A DNA stretch of 64,000 bases from Staphylotrichum longicolle (lineage: Eukaryota; Ascomycota; Sordariomycetes; Sordariales; Chaetomiaceae). Below the pieces are notes generated by a model. The model saw nothing but the letters and a program-made list of their open reading frames with translations, was not told the origin of the DNA and did not search any database. How positions within the stretch are numbered: position 1 is the first letter of the stretch; every line of letters starts with the position of its first letter. Positions 33,015 to 42,926 of the stretch are shown piece after piece. Both the position numbers and the translations under genes were made by a program. The DNA lies in NCBI GenBank assembly GCA_019096155.1, contig JAHCVI010000003.1, positions 3,534,001 through 3,598,000 on the forward strand, read 5' to 3'.

Positions 33015-33716
33015 CTAATCGCTCGCCTTGAACTTGGCCCGGTACTCCTCCGTCCGCCTGATATCCTCCTCCGACGCAAGTCCCTTGGCGCCCTCGATGA
33101 TATCATCCAGGGTCAGGATCGCAAAGATGGGCAGCCCATACTCCTTCCGCAGTTCGCCCATGGCGCTCGGCATCGGCTTGCTATCGTCACCGTCGGGCGA
33201 GGGGAGCTTCTCCATCCGATCGAGAGCGACTACGATGCCCGCGACCACGCCGCCCTCCTTCTCAATCTTGGCGATGGCCTCCCGCTTGGCCGTGCCGGCG
33301 GTGATGACGTCGTCCACGATCAGCACGCGCTTCCCCTTGAGCGGCGCGCCCACGATGTTGCCCCCTTCGCCGTGGTCCTTGGCCTCCTTGCGGTCGAACG
33401 AGTAGCACGTGGCGGCGTAGGTCGCCGGCTCCAGCTGGCCCAGCTTGATGGTCGCGGCCGTGGCCAGCGGGATGCCCTTGTAGGCGGGGCCGAAGACGAC
33501 GTCGAAGTCGAGCTCGCCGGCCTGGTGCGCGGCGATGATGGTCTTGGCGTAGGCCGTCGCGATGGCCTCGAGGAGGTCGGCGCGGTAGAAGTCGCCCGCG
33601 TTGAAGAAGTAGGGTGAGATGCGCTTCGACTTGAGCTCGAAGCTGCCGAACTTGAGGACGCCGCCCGAGAGGGCCGCGCGCAGGAAGTCGGCTTTGTAGG
33701 GGGGGAGGGCGACCAT
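33015..33716 (-). CDS. URA5: Orotate phosphoribosyltransferase
   Basis: Cytosolic enzyme that joins orotate and PRPP to make OMP in pyrimidine synthesis. Single exon, 233 residues, the usual fungal length. The PRPP-binding signature is VLIVDDVITAGT (residues 131-142). The N-terminal ISPYFFNAGDF (orotate/phosphate site) and FGPAYKGIPLA (73-85) match the type I OPRTase family, and the catalytic loop is CYSFDRKEAKDHGEGG (104-119). It is divergent from NOG1, sharing a 454-base promoter region. Assignment is firm. Confidence 0.97.
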   Translation of the reverse strand: MVALPPYKADFLRAALSGGVLKFGSFELKSKRISPYFFNAGDFYRADLLEAIATAYAKTIIAAHQAGELDFDVVFGPAYKGIPLATAATIKLGQLEPATYAATCYSFDRKEAKDHGEGGNIVGAPLKGKRVLIVDDVITAGTAKREAIAKIEKEGGVVAGIVVALDRMEKLPSPDGDDSKPMPSAMGELRKEYGLPIFAILTLDDIIEGAKGLASEEDIRRTEEYRAKFKASD

Positions 33717-34170
33717 CTTCTGTTGTTCTTTTGTTTTATTCTTTTGAGGAGGGAGGTTGGTGGCTCGGAGGGAGGTGGTGACCGGATGAGGGTGAAAGGA
33801 AGGGGTGCTGTGTTAATATCTCTTCTTCCTCGACGACGCCGGGTTCGGGGATTCCCAGACTGAATGAACCCCTCCATCGCGAATTTCTTTGGTGGGGTTA
33901 ACGACGTGGGTTCTCTGTCGGCCCCACTTGGTCCCTTGGAATTGGAGACGGATTTGCTGGGGACGGATTTTGATAACGCACACCGCCTTTGGCGTTATCT
34001 TATCGACAAGAGTGGAATTCGTGCGGTCTGCAAAAAAATATTTCGGGCGAGTTTTGGGGACGGCCATATCGACACCGCCCCGCCCAGGTGCTCCCTATCT
34101 GTTCCCACGGTCGAACTCTCCAAACACCTCCCTCGCCAGATCCGGTCAACGCCACAACGAGTTGCCCGCC
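33717..34170. promoter_or_regulatory. Divergent promoter region URA5 / NOG1
   Basis: 454 bases between the two start codons. AT-rich patches occur at about 33960-34050, including tatcttatcg and aaaaaaatatttcg. No known pyrimidine-control element was recognised. Confidence 0.6.
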
Positions 34171-37031
34171 ATGACCTGGAAGGATATCGCGCCTGTGCCG
34201 ACGTAAGGACACGAACCTGGATAGGCTGGATTGTCGTTTGGGAAATGCTGACTGTTGCTGCAGGGCGCAGGAGTTCATTGACATTATCCTCTCGTAAGTG
34301 CACATACATGCGAACTCTTGGACCGAAAGATAGCATTGCTCACCAAACTGCAGGCGGACGCAGAGACGGTTGCCCACCCAGAGTATGTTTGCCGAAGTGA
34401 AAGCGTGGAGAGACGTTGGCTGACTTGGAACACCATCAAAGTCCGTGCTGGATTCAAGAGTATGTTGACCCATGGGAACGATTGCTTGATGTCCTACACG
34501 GCTGCTGACATTCACTCAAAACAGTCAGCAGAATCAGAGCCTTCTACACCCGCAAGGTCAAGTCAGTATTCCCGGCCGCCGACCCGGCACCTATCGAAAC
34601 ACTCAGTGTCCCACGAACAGAGTGACGGTGCAGTCCGAGCCGAATGGCTAACCTTCGACGCCCAGATTCACGCAGGAAACATGCAGCGAAAAGTTTGGCG
34701 CCATCGTCTCGAGCTTCCCCGTTCTGACGGACCAACACCCGTTCCACCGCGACTTGATGAACATCCTTTATGGTGAGCCTCTGCCGGAATCTGGAGGCAG
34801 TCGGAGGATTTTGGCGCGATAAGAGGGGGAAACGCTGACGGTTTTGTCAGATGCCGATCATTTCAAGGTGGCTCTTGGCCAGGTCTCGACGGCGAAGCAC
34901 TTGATCGAGACGATCTCCCGGGATTATGTCCGCCTCCTCAAGGTACACCAATTCGCTCCAAGATCCCCTGACTCCCGCAGCAAGGCGCTTACGCTCGACT
35001 TAGTACTCGCAAAGTTTGTACCAGTGCAAGCAGCTCAAGAGGGCTGCCCTGGGTCGTATGGCGACTCTCATCAAGCGGTTAAAGGACCCTCTTCAGTACC
35101 TCGACCAAGTCCGCCAGCACTTGGCCAGATTGCCCGATATCAACCCCACAACACGCACTCTCCTTGTTTCTGGCTTCCCGAACGTCGGCAAGAGCTCTTT
35201 TGTGCGCTCAGTGACCCGGGCCGATACACCGGTTGAGCCGTATGCTTTCGTAAGTGATATACGCCGCAACGGAATCTAGCCACTTACTAACAAGCGAGTA
35301 GACGACGAAGAGTTTGGTATGTGCCACAACATTGAACAGTCTCCCCGCAGAGCATGCTAACACGGAGAAATCAGTTTGTTGGTCATCTTGACTACAAGTG
35401 TACGTTCCTCCGTATCTATTTCCAGTGCTCCTTCTTTCGCTAACTTGTACGATTGTAGACCTTCGCTATCAAGTAATCGATACGCCTGGAATGTACGTTA
35501 TGATCACCCCTTGCCGTCACACAGATTGATCACTCTCCGATCCTGTGGTCTCGGCTCTCGCCTACACCCAAGCTAACCTAAATAGCCTCGATCACCCCCT
35601 CGAAGAGATGAACACCATTGAGATGCAGAGTGTCACGGCTCTTGCCCATCTCAGAGCCGCCATCCTCTTTTTCATTGATATCAGGTGCGTTTCTCATTCC
35701 CGAGTAGGGTGTCATGCCGATCTAACAGCAGACAGTGAACAATGCGGTTACTCACTCAAGGCCCAATGCAACCTCTTCAAGTCGATCAAACCGCTTTTTG
35801 CCAACAAGATGGTCTTCATTGTTCTGAACAAGATGGATATCAAGACTTTCGAGGATCTCGAGCCCGAGATGCAGGCCGAGCTGCAGGATCTGACAAAGTC
35901 GGGCGATGTGGAGTTGCTGCGCTCTTCGTGCGCTACGCAGGACGGTGTGCAGGACGTTAAGAATCTTGTTTGCGAGCGGCTACTCGCTGAGAGGGTGTCT
36001 CAGAAGCTCAAGGCCGGCACGACAAGCAGCGGCGCGCTTGGGTCTCGCCTTACCGAGGTCATGGCCCGGATCCACGTTGCCCAGCCCATGGACGGTGTCA
36101 CAAGGGAGACTTTCATCCCAGAAGCTGTCAAGGGCCTCAAGAAGTACGACAAGGCCGACCCCGAGAGGAGGATGCTGGCGAGGGATGTCGAGGAAGCCAA
36201 TGGCGGCGCTGGTGTGTTCAATGTCGATCTCAGGAAAGACTACATCCTGGCGGATCCGTCATGGAAGTACGACAGGATCCCGGAGATTCTCGACGGCAAG
36301 AACGTTTACGATTACGTCGACCCGGATATCGATGCCAAGCTGGCGGCGCTCGAGGAGGAGGAGGAGAGGCTGGAGAAGGAGGGCTTCTACGAATCCGAAG
36401 AGGACATCGAGGACGAGTCCGAGGAGGAGGTCCTGCAGAAGGCCGAGTACATCCGCGAGAAGCACAAGCTGATCCGCAACGAGGCCAAGATGCGCAAGTC
36501 GCTCAAGAACCGCGCCATAATCCCGCGCAAGGTCCAGAAGAAGCCCTTCTCGCAGCTTGAGGACCATCTCGACCAGCTCGGCGTCGACACCGAGTCCATC
36601 AACCTGCGGGGGCGGTCGCAGGTGCAGGAGACGCGCGGGCGGTCCCTCGCCCGCAGCCGCACGGGCACGGTCGATCCGGACGCCATGGATGTCGACGCGG
36701 GGCCGACGGCCAAGGAGCGCCTGCGGTCCAAGAGCCGCGTCCGCGACCGCTCCGTCATGGCCACCAACCGCCGCGACGACGGCGTGGTGGACGAGACGGC
36801 CCGCTCAAAGGCCGAGCGCGTCGCCAAGCTCGGCCAGCGCAAGATGAACCGCATGGCGCGCGCCGGCGAGGCCGACAGGCACATTGGCGCCACCATGCCC
36901 AAGCACTTGGTAAGTAATTTTCTCTCCCCTTCTGAACTCGGTTTACTTGTGTCCGTGTGGCTAACATTCGTGTCTTTTCTCTCTGCTAGTTCTCTGGCAA
37001 GCGCACAATCGGCAAGACTGCTCGTCGTTAA
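34171..37031 (+). CDS. NOG1: Nucleolar GTP-binding protein 1 (60S biogenesis GTPase)
   Basis: Essential GTPase of pre-60S ribosome assembly, nucleolar. Fourteen exons: 34171-34202, 34264-34293, 34354-34382, 34442-34459, 34525-34561, 34666-34772, 34851-34942, 35004-35249, 35302-35316, 35375-35399, 35459-35492, 35586-35684, 35736-36909 and 36990-37031; 659 residues with every phase closing. The N-terminal helical domain includes RIRAFYTRKVKFTQE and QCKQLKRAALGRM. G1 is GFPNVGKSS (172-180), G3 is DTPG (218-221) and G4 is NKMD. The C-terminal half is charged, with EEEEERLEKEGFY and a basic end FSGKRTIGKTARR. Five exons are under 30 bases (18 and 15 the smallest). The C-terminal exon matches the family ending, which supports the model. 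Assignment is firm. Confidence 0.95.
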
Positions 37032-37544
37032 GCTGCTGCTCTCGCGAGCTGGGCCGTGTGGGGGTGAGCAAGTCGGGGAATGGGAGGAGCGGTGGTTGGG
37101 TTGGGAAGGGAGGGGAGGGAAAAAGGGAAAGGGAAGGAAAAAGAACGATTACCCCATGGCGGTTCATCATCATATTTTTTATGTTGGGTCTCATCTGCTG
37201 TACTTTTTTCCGGCGCTCTGGGTTATAACGGAGATAATCTCGCTTTTGATCTGATCCGATTCCGAGTTACTTGCTCACTTCCAAGCTCCCGGGTCTGTCT
37301 ACCTTGTCGACTGTGAGTGACAAAGAACAGAACCCCAAGGGGGTTGGTTATACCCACATCTAAGGTACCTGTCCGTCGTTCCCATACTAGCATGGGGATA
37401 CCCGCGAAAGCGGTTCACTTTTTTACTTCAGCAACAATACACACAATTGGCTAACCCAGGCTAGGGAGGGTGACGCGGCTTATATTCATTTCCTATTACA
37501 CCACTAATATTTCATCTCCCACTCCAATCCCCACGACTGTCTGA
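37032..37544. other. Convergent spacer NOG1 / GDI1
   Basis: 513 bases with a G/A-rich tract (about 37080-37145) just after the NOG1 stop, then AT-rich sequence. Nothing gene-like is seen. Confidence 0.6.
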
Positions 37545-39331
37545 CTACTCGGAAGCAACCTGGATCCCCTCCCGGAGCCCCTCAACAACGAGCTCCTCGC
37601 CGGCCAGACGACGGTAGATGTCCCTGACGTCGTCGGTGGTGGTCTCAAAGTGGCTGCTGGCGTCGTAGCTCTTGGAGATGAAGATGTTGTCCTTGGTGCC
37701 GTCCTCGATGGGCTCGTAGAGCGGGATGGGCGGGCCCTGGGACGCAAAAATAAAAGGTTAGATATGCTGTTTAAGGGGGGGTAGGGGTGGGGGAAAAGGG
37801 AGGGCGAAGCGGAAACGCACCATGAACTGCTCCTCGATCCGGCCGAGGCGCTCAATGCCCGGCGCCAGCTCGAGGTGGTGGTTCGCCGAGGTCTCGGCGA
37901 TGGTGGAGACGATGGCGATCCAGTACCCCTTGGGGCAGACGTTGTGGGCGGAGGAGACGCAGGCGACGTAGATGTCTGTTGTCGGTGAGGTCGTGTCAGC
38001 GGTTGGTTTCGGAGGGTGAGGGGAGAGTAAAAAGGAAATGAAAGCATACCGTTCTTCCGGCCGACCTGCGACTGCGGAATGATGAGCTGGCACGAGTCGC
38101 TGTCGTTGGTGCTGGCGAGCGGGTGCTTGAGGATGCAGATGGCGCGCAGGACGTGGCCGACGACGCGGACCTTGTTGGGGAAGTAGCTCGGGTCGCCGAC
38201 GATGAGCTTGGCGCGCGTCTCAAACTTCATCTCGGGGTCGATGCCGCGCATGGTGGCCTTGATTCCCACGGCCTTGTCGCCCTCGTAGACGACCTCATCG
38301 ACGTTGGTGTTGAGCATGTAGGTGCCGCCGTAGATGGCGCTGAGGCGGGCGAAGCCCTGGGGCAGCTCGCCCAGGCCGTAGAGCGGGTAGATGTAGGGCG
38401 ACTTGCCGTAGCGGGCCACGCTGTTGCCGTACAGGCGGAGGCGCTCGATGGCTTCGGGGGCACCGCCCTTGATGTCGAGGTAGGCGTCGGTCTGGTAGAG
38501 GGCCATGGCGTGGCCGGCAAAGTCCTTGGTTCCTGCCTCGAGGCCGAACTTGTCGTAGACTTCCCTCATGGTGCAGGTGCTCATGTCGAGGCCTGGGAGG
38601 GAGACCAGTCAGCTCGCGTTATCCGCAGGGGAAAGGGGGGGAAGAATGCAACCGACCCTTGTGCGTCGCCGAGTCCTTGATGTTGAACTGGCCCACCCAC
38701 TCAATGAAGCTCTTCATGCGGCGCTTCTCAAAGAGACCCATCAGGGGGGACTTGAGGGCCTCGCCGGCATCTGAGGGCACCTTGGCGACGGTGGCCTTGG
38801 GCCCGGAGCCCTGCTGGACGTAGCTGCCGGCAACCTGCTTGAACTCGAGGTAGCGGGTCACGTCGGTCGAGACGAGGATGTTGGTGAGCTCGCCCGACGA
38901 CATGAGAAACTTGGGCACCAGGTCAATGTTCCAGTCGTTCAAGCGGCCGTACTGCTTCCAGGGCTCGGTGCCCTTGGCATAGTTGCCATACTTCTTGAAG
39001 AGCTGTGTTCGGGGAGGGAGGGTTTCTGTTAGAGCGTGGACAGATGGAAGGGATGGGTGGGGCGGGGGTTGTTGGAGAGTGTTAGGGAGTGGCATACCGT
39101 CTCGAGGTTGACAGATGCCGCCTCGCTGCAGAGAAGTCAGTGTTGGAGGAAAAGGGGAGAGAAAGCAGGAGCAGGAGCAGGAGGGAGCTGCACGCACCCG
39201 CCGTAGTGGTCGTTGCGGTCGATGTGCAAGACCTTCTTTCCCTTGACACTGAGCACACCCGAGAGAATGCACTCGGTCAGCCCAGTGCCCAGCACAACGA
39301 CATCGTATTCGGGGGCAATCTCGTCGGCCAT
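37545..39331 (-). CDS. GDI1: Rab GDP-dissociation inhibitor
   Basis: Cytosolic protein that extracts GDP-bound Rab GTPases from membranes and recycles them. Minus-strand exons 39198-39331, 39098-39125, 38657-39002, 38050-38592, 37821-37975 and 37545-37736 give 465 residues. The N-terminal dinucleotide-fold segment is YDVVVLGTGLTECILSG, followed by VLHIDRNDHYGG. The Rab-binding block holds LVPKFLMSSGELTNIL and the region VTRYLEFKQVAGSYV. Further conserved stretches are YPLYGLGELPQGFARLSAIY and GPPIPLYEP near the C-terminus. The second exon is 28 bases. No C-terminal Cys motif, as expected for GDI. Assignment is firm. Confidence 0.96.
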
Positions 39332-40003
39332 GGTGGAATCGGGAGTTGTGGTTTAGCAGATGGTTGGGGTAAGAGCTAAGCTTTTTGGGGGGAGGGTCGC
39401 CCGGCGGGTTGGGAAGGAGCTCTTGCGCAGATACGTGAAAGAGAGATGCGCAAGACAGTCAAGGACAAGAATATGGCTGTGGGACTCGATGAACGCCAGG
39501 TCCAAAATGGATTTGATCTGATGCCTTGGGCTTGTTATTAGGTTCCGAGTCTGGAGTCTGGATCCCCGGGAGGGAAGTGCTGTGGTGGGGGGATCACTGA
39601 GGGGTGGAACAGCCCCGCTCTGGGCCCCATTTGGAGCTAACCTTGCATCGGCCGCCTGTGATTCGATGCTTGGGACAGGCGGTCTGGGGCTCGTCTCGGC
39701 TCATTAATGCTTTGATATTGGACACGCCCTCATACCTTCGCATCGCATCTCGGTAAGGCGTGTATCATCTTGGGCATGGCCTGTTGGCTGAGACACACTA
39801 GGCCCGTCCAGGTGACGCGACAAATGCTCAATACACTATCTGTACAGGGGATATACCGACGCCGTCACCACCTTGAGCCTCGGTGGCAGGTGGCAGGTGG
39901 CACGCCGTTAGGGTAGAAGGTAGAAGGGGGTATGAATACACGAACATCCCGTCCCCGTCTCCAGGACGTCCGAACAGCATACAGTACAAGCCCACGCCAA
40001 TCA
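39332..40003. other. Spacer between GDI1 promoter and MRPL4 3' end
   Basis: 672 bases. The part next to 39332 must hold the GDI1 promoter and leader, the part next to 40003 the MRPL4 3' UTR. A GGTGGCA direct repeat lies near 39880-39903. No gene is seen. Confidence 0.55.
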
Positions 40004-40900
40004 TTATAACCTTGGAGCCTCCGCCTGCGCCTTGGATGCGGGTATCGTCGTAGGGTCGGGAATAGCAGCAGTCGTCGCGGGCTCCGTCTTCTCCGCCGTC
40101 TCCTCTGCGGCCTCAGCAACCTGGTCCTCCTCTGCAACACCCGCCTCACCTTCCTCGAGGTAGTCTCTCGGGGTGAACGCGGGGCCGTCGCCCGAGAGGT
40201 TGATCTCGGGGTCGTTCGTGGCTTCCTTGACCGCATCCTGCCACGTGTACATCCGCTCCGTCAGGGTATGCTTGATGGCGCGCATCGTAGCCCGGACCTG
40301 TCACAGATCAGTTAGCAAAATATGCCCCCTCAATAAACGAGTCACACCCAGTGCGCCGGAGGGTAAACCCACCTCACGATCCCTCCCGGTCGCCTCCGCC
40401 TCACCGAAGCCCAGCCGCCTCTTATTCCGCTCCCAGTTCCCCGTAGCGATGCGGTTCCGCTCCTTGGCGCACACCCACCACAGGCGGTGCAGGTCGTCCC
40501 ACGACTTGTGACGCAGCTCCTCGACGGACCAGCTGCGGCCGTGCTTGGCGTCCTCCTCGGGCGGGTTCGCGACGGTGGTGCGGTTCGGGAAGAAGTCCCA
40601 CAGGCCGTGGTCCGGATCCGTCTCGATGGCGGGCAGCTCGCTCCGGGGGACGGGGCGCGGCAGCGGCTCGTCGGACATGGACAGGCGCCAGCGGGTGCCC
40701 GTGCGGCGGAGGGCGGACTCGCCGCGCTTCTTGTTGTGGTCCTTGTTGTCGCGGGCGCCCGGGTACTTGTGGCGCTTGAGGAGGGCAGCGGTCGTTGAAA
40801 GGGAGGCGGTTTGAGTGAGCGGGCGGAGGGCGACAGCGGGTGTTGAGGAGGATATCCGGCCGAGGGCGCCCATCGAGGGCCGCATCGCCGCCGCGGCCAT
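40004..40900 (-). CDS. MRPL4: Mitochondrial large-subunit ribosomal protein uL29m
   Basis: Structural protein of the mitochondrial 54S subunit. Minus-strand exons 40373-40900 and 40004-40297 give 273 residues. The first ~40 residues are rich in Ala, Arg, Ser and Thr with almost no acidic residues, fitting a mitochondrial targeting peptide (MAAAAMRPSMGALGRISS). The family core includes DHGLWDFFPNRTTV, RSWSVEELRHKSWDDLHRLW, WVCAKERNRIATGNWE and VRATMRAIKHTLTERMYTWQ. The last ~60 residues are Ala/Glu/Thr-rich and variable. The start at 40900 was chosen because it begins the targeting peptide; the open frame continues upstream without homology. Divergent from the 77-residue membrane protein gene. 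Confidence 0.93.
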
Positions 40901-41313
40901 TGTGGGCAGGGGAGGAGGACGGGGATACGTGAGGTGGAAGACTAATCTCAGAGCGCGGCGTGTCTCGTTGTCTCTCCAATTGATCGGTGTTTGGGCCTGC
41001 AGCTGCCCTCTGTAGCTTGAAAAGACGTGACCGTCGAGATGGCGGCGCTCGAGGTTCGCAGCGTCGCTCAAGATTCCGCGAACTTGAAAATTTGGGTGGT
41101 CCGAGCGCTGCACGGCAGACAGCAGGGGTTGTGCAGTCGGATTCATCCACCAGCTGGCCAGCTGGCATCACCTGTCAATAGAAGACCGCCGGTTTTCAAC
41201 ACCACGAAACATCAACTTACATCGCACTTACCATCATTGACTCTGAAATGTCTTGACAACTGCCGTCTGTTTCACTCTTTGAAGCCCAATAGACTCATTT
41301 ATATACTAGCACA
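40901..41313. promoter_or_regulatory. Divergent promoter region MRPL4 / 77-residue membrane protein
   Basis: 413 bases between two start codons, so it carries both promoters. The right half is AT-richer, with tttatatactagcaca directly before the small gene's ATG. Confidence 0.55.
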
Positions 41314-41822
41314 ATGTCACTTTTAAAGTAAGCTTCCCCCCTCTTTCCCATCCCACGTCTTCAACTTCAATGACCCCCATCTACTCACTCTCCTCACTCA
41401 TTTCTCTTCTCCCACCCTCTTCCACCCACCTCCTTCCACTCACCCCTTTCCGTTCACGCCCCAACTCACCCTCACCTCAATAACTAACCCGTCTCTTCTC
41501 CAACCAGATCCTACCTCAACCTCACCCCCAAATACAAACTCGGTCTCGGTGCCGGCCTCCTCATCTGGGGTTTCCTCGGTCTTCGTACGTCTCCCCCCCC
41601 CCCCTCCCTCCCCTTTCCATAACCCCCCTTATACCCGAACAACTCAGTTCAGCCAGTTCTAATCATTTTCCGCAAACAGAATTCTCAGACAAAGTCGAGT
41701 CCAAACTCGGCCTGACCCCCACCGACGCCGACAAGGCCGAGCTGGAGAGGATGACACCGCGGATCAGCGTCGTGCCGAGAGGGGGTGCTGGTGGTAGTGG
41801 TGGTGGTGGGGAGAAGGCGTGA
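41314..41822 (+). CDS. Small single-pass membrane protein, unknown function
   Basis: Seventy-seven residues from three exons, 41314-41327, 41508-41584 and 41680-41822, with consensus donors gtaagc and gtacgt and clean phase closure. Residues 16-31 (LGLGAGLLIWGFLGLQ) form one hydrophobic segment after a short basic N-terminus. The rest is a hydrophilic tail with DKVESKLGLTPTDADKAELE and a Gly-rich end. It pairs with a mitochondrial ribosomal protein gene and its size and charge pattern would fit a mitochondrial or ER membrane microprotein, but that is inference. I do not recognise the family. The exact phase closure across two introns and the coherent membrane segment make it a convincing gene. 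Confidence 0.8.
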
Positions 41823-42926
41823 GGGGTCAGCCTAGAAGTGTAGGAGTCGGAAGAGGGCAGTGTATTAAATGAAGAGTGGTGGTGGAGGGTGCGAGGCGAG
41901 GAGAAGCAGAGGGGGGTTTCATGTGTACGATTTCTGGTGGTCTGAGGGGTGTGCTTGATGAGGGTAATGGCGAATGAGTTGGGGGTTGCTGCAGGATATA
42001 TCGAGGGGATGTTAGGAGACATTTGTATAAATGCCCAAAGGGATAGCAGACATCGGGATTTGTAGACAGCGAGGGTTTGACGGCAAACCGCATCGCAGCA
42101 AGTGGAGGAGCGCTTGGACGACAAGACAATGCCACACACATAGCAGAGGAGCCGAGCCACACAGATCAAATAAGATAGATACTCAACAACTTTTTTTGAT
42201 TCCACGGTTTTCGCCTCTAGTTGGCAAACGCCTGGCCAACGCTCTAACGCAACGTACCTATGTAGCTTGACAATGATGTACATCCTCCAAACCATGCTCG
42301 CCCCTAATTTTTCTCCACTGCCCTGAAAGAGTCCCGTGTGATTTTGTTGTCGCCTTTTCCCTCCTCACCCAGCCATCACACCACCATCGTCGTCCAACGA
42401 GAAGCACATCCGCCGAGCGTCTTGCCAGCCAGCCAGCCACCGTTCCCCGAAACCGGAACGGGCCGCCGGAACAAAGAGGATAGTCGAGTCGAAACATTCA
42501 TTACCGCTGGGGATGGGCACTGTCCCCACCCCCCTTTCCCCGCAGGAGACAAGATTCTTGAACCCGTCCGCCTCCTCCTCGGTCTATTTGTCGTTGTCGA
42601 TTGTGAGACGGTCTCTAATGCAGAAGCCCTAAAGAAATCTATCACCGCAACCCAGCCCCCAGATGCAAACAAACACCCCGCCGTTTGTGCCAATCTGATG
42701 CAACAAGGGGGTTGCTGGCACACTCGTCTCCAGGAGACAAGAAGCGGCACAGACAACCACGAGAGAGACCCTTGATGAATGAAAGGAAAACGAGAGAGAG
42801 AAAATGACCGAATGCCCCCACCCCCCAAAAAGACAAAACTTAAGCCAAAACAAGAGCGAAAACGCCTTTGATGCAGAAGAACCGCGCGTCCGATGTCGAT
42901 CCGTCACGCGATCCCGTTGTTGGTAA
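41823..42926. other. Convergent spacer before the C2H2 gene
   Basis: 1.1 kb between convergent stop codons. Probably two 3' UTRs; the part from about 42330 to 42880 is likely the long 3' UTR of the C2H2 gene. No frame looks coding. Confidence 0.55.
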
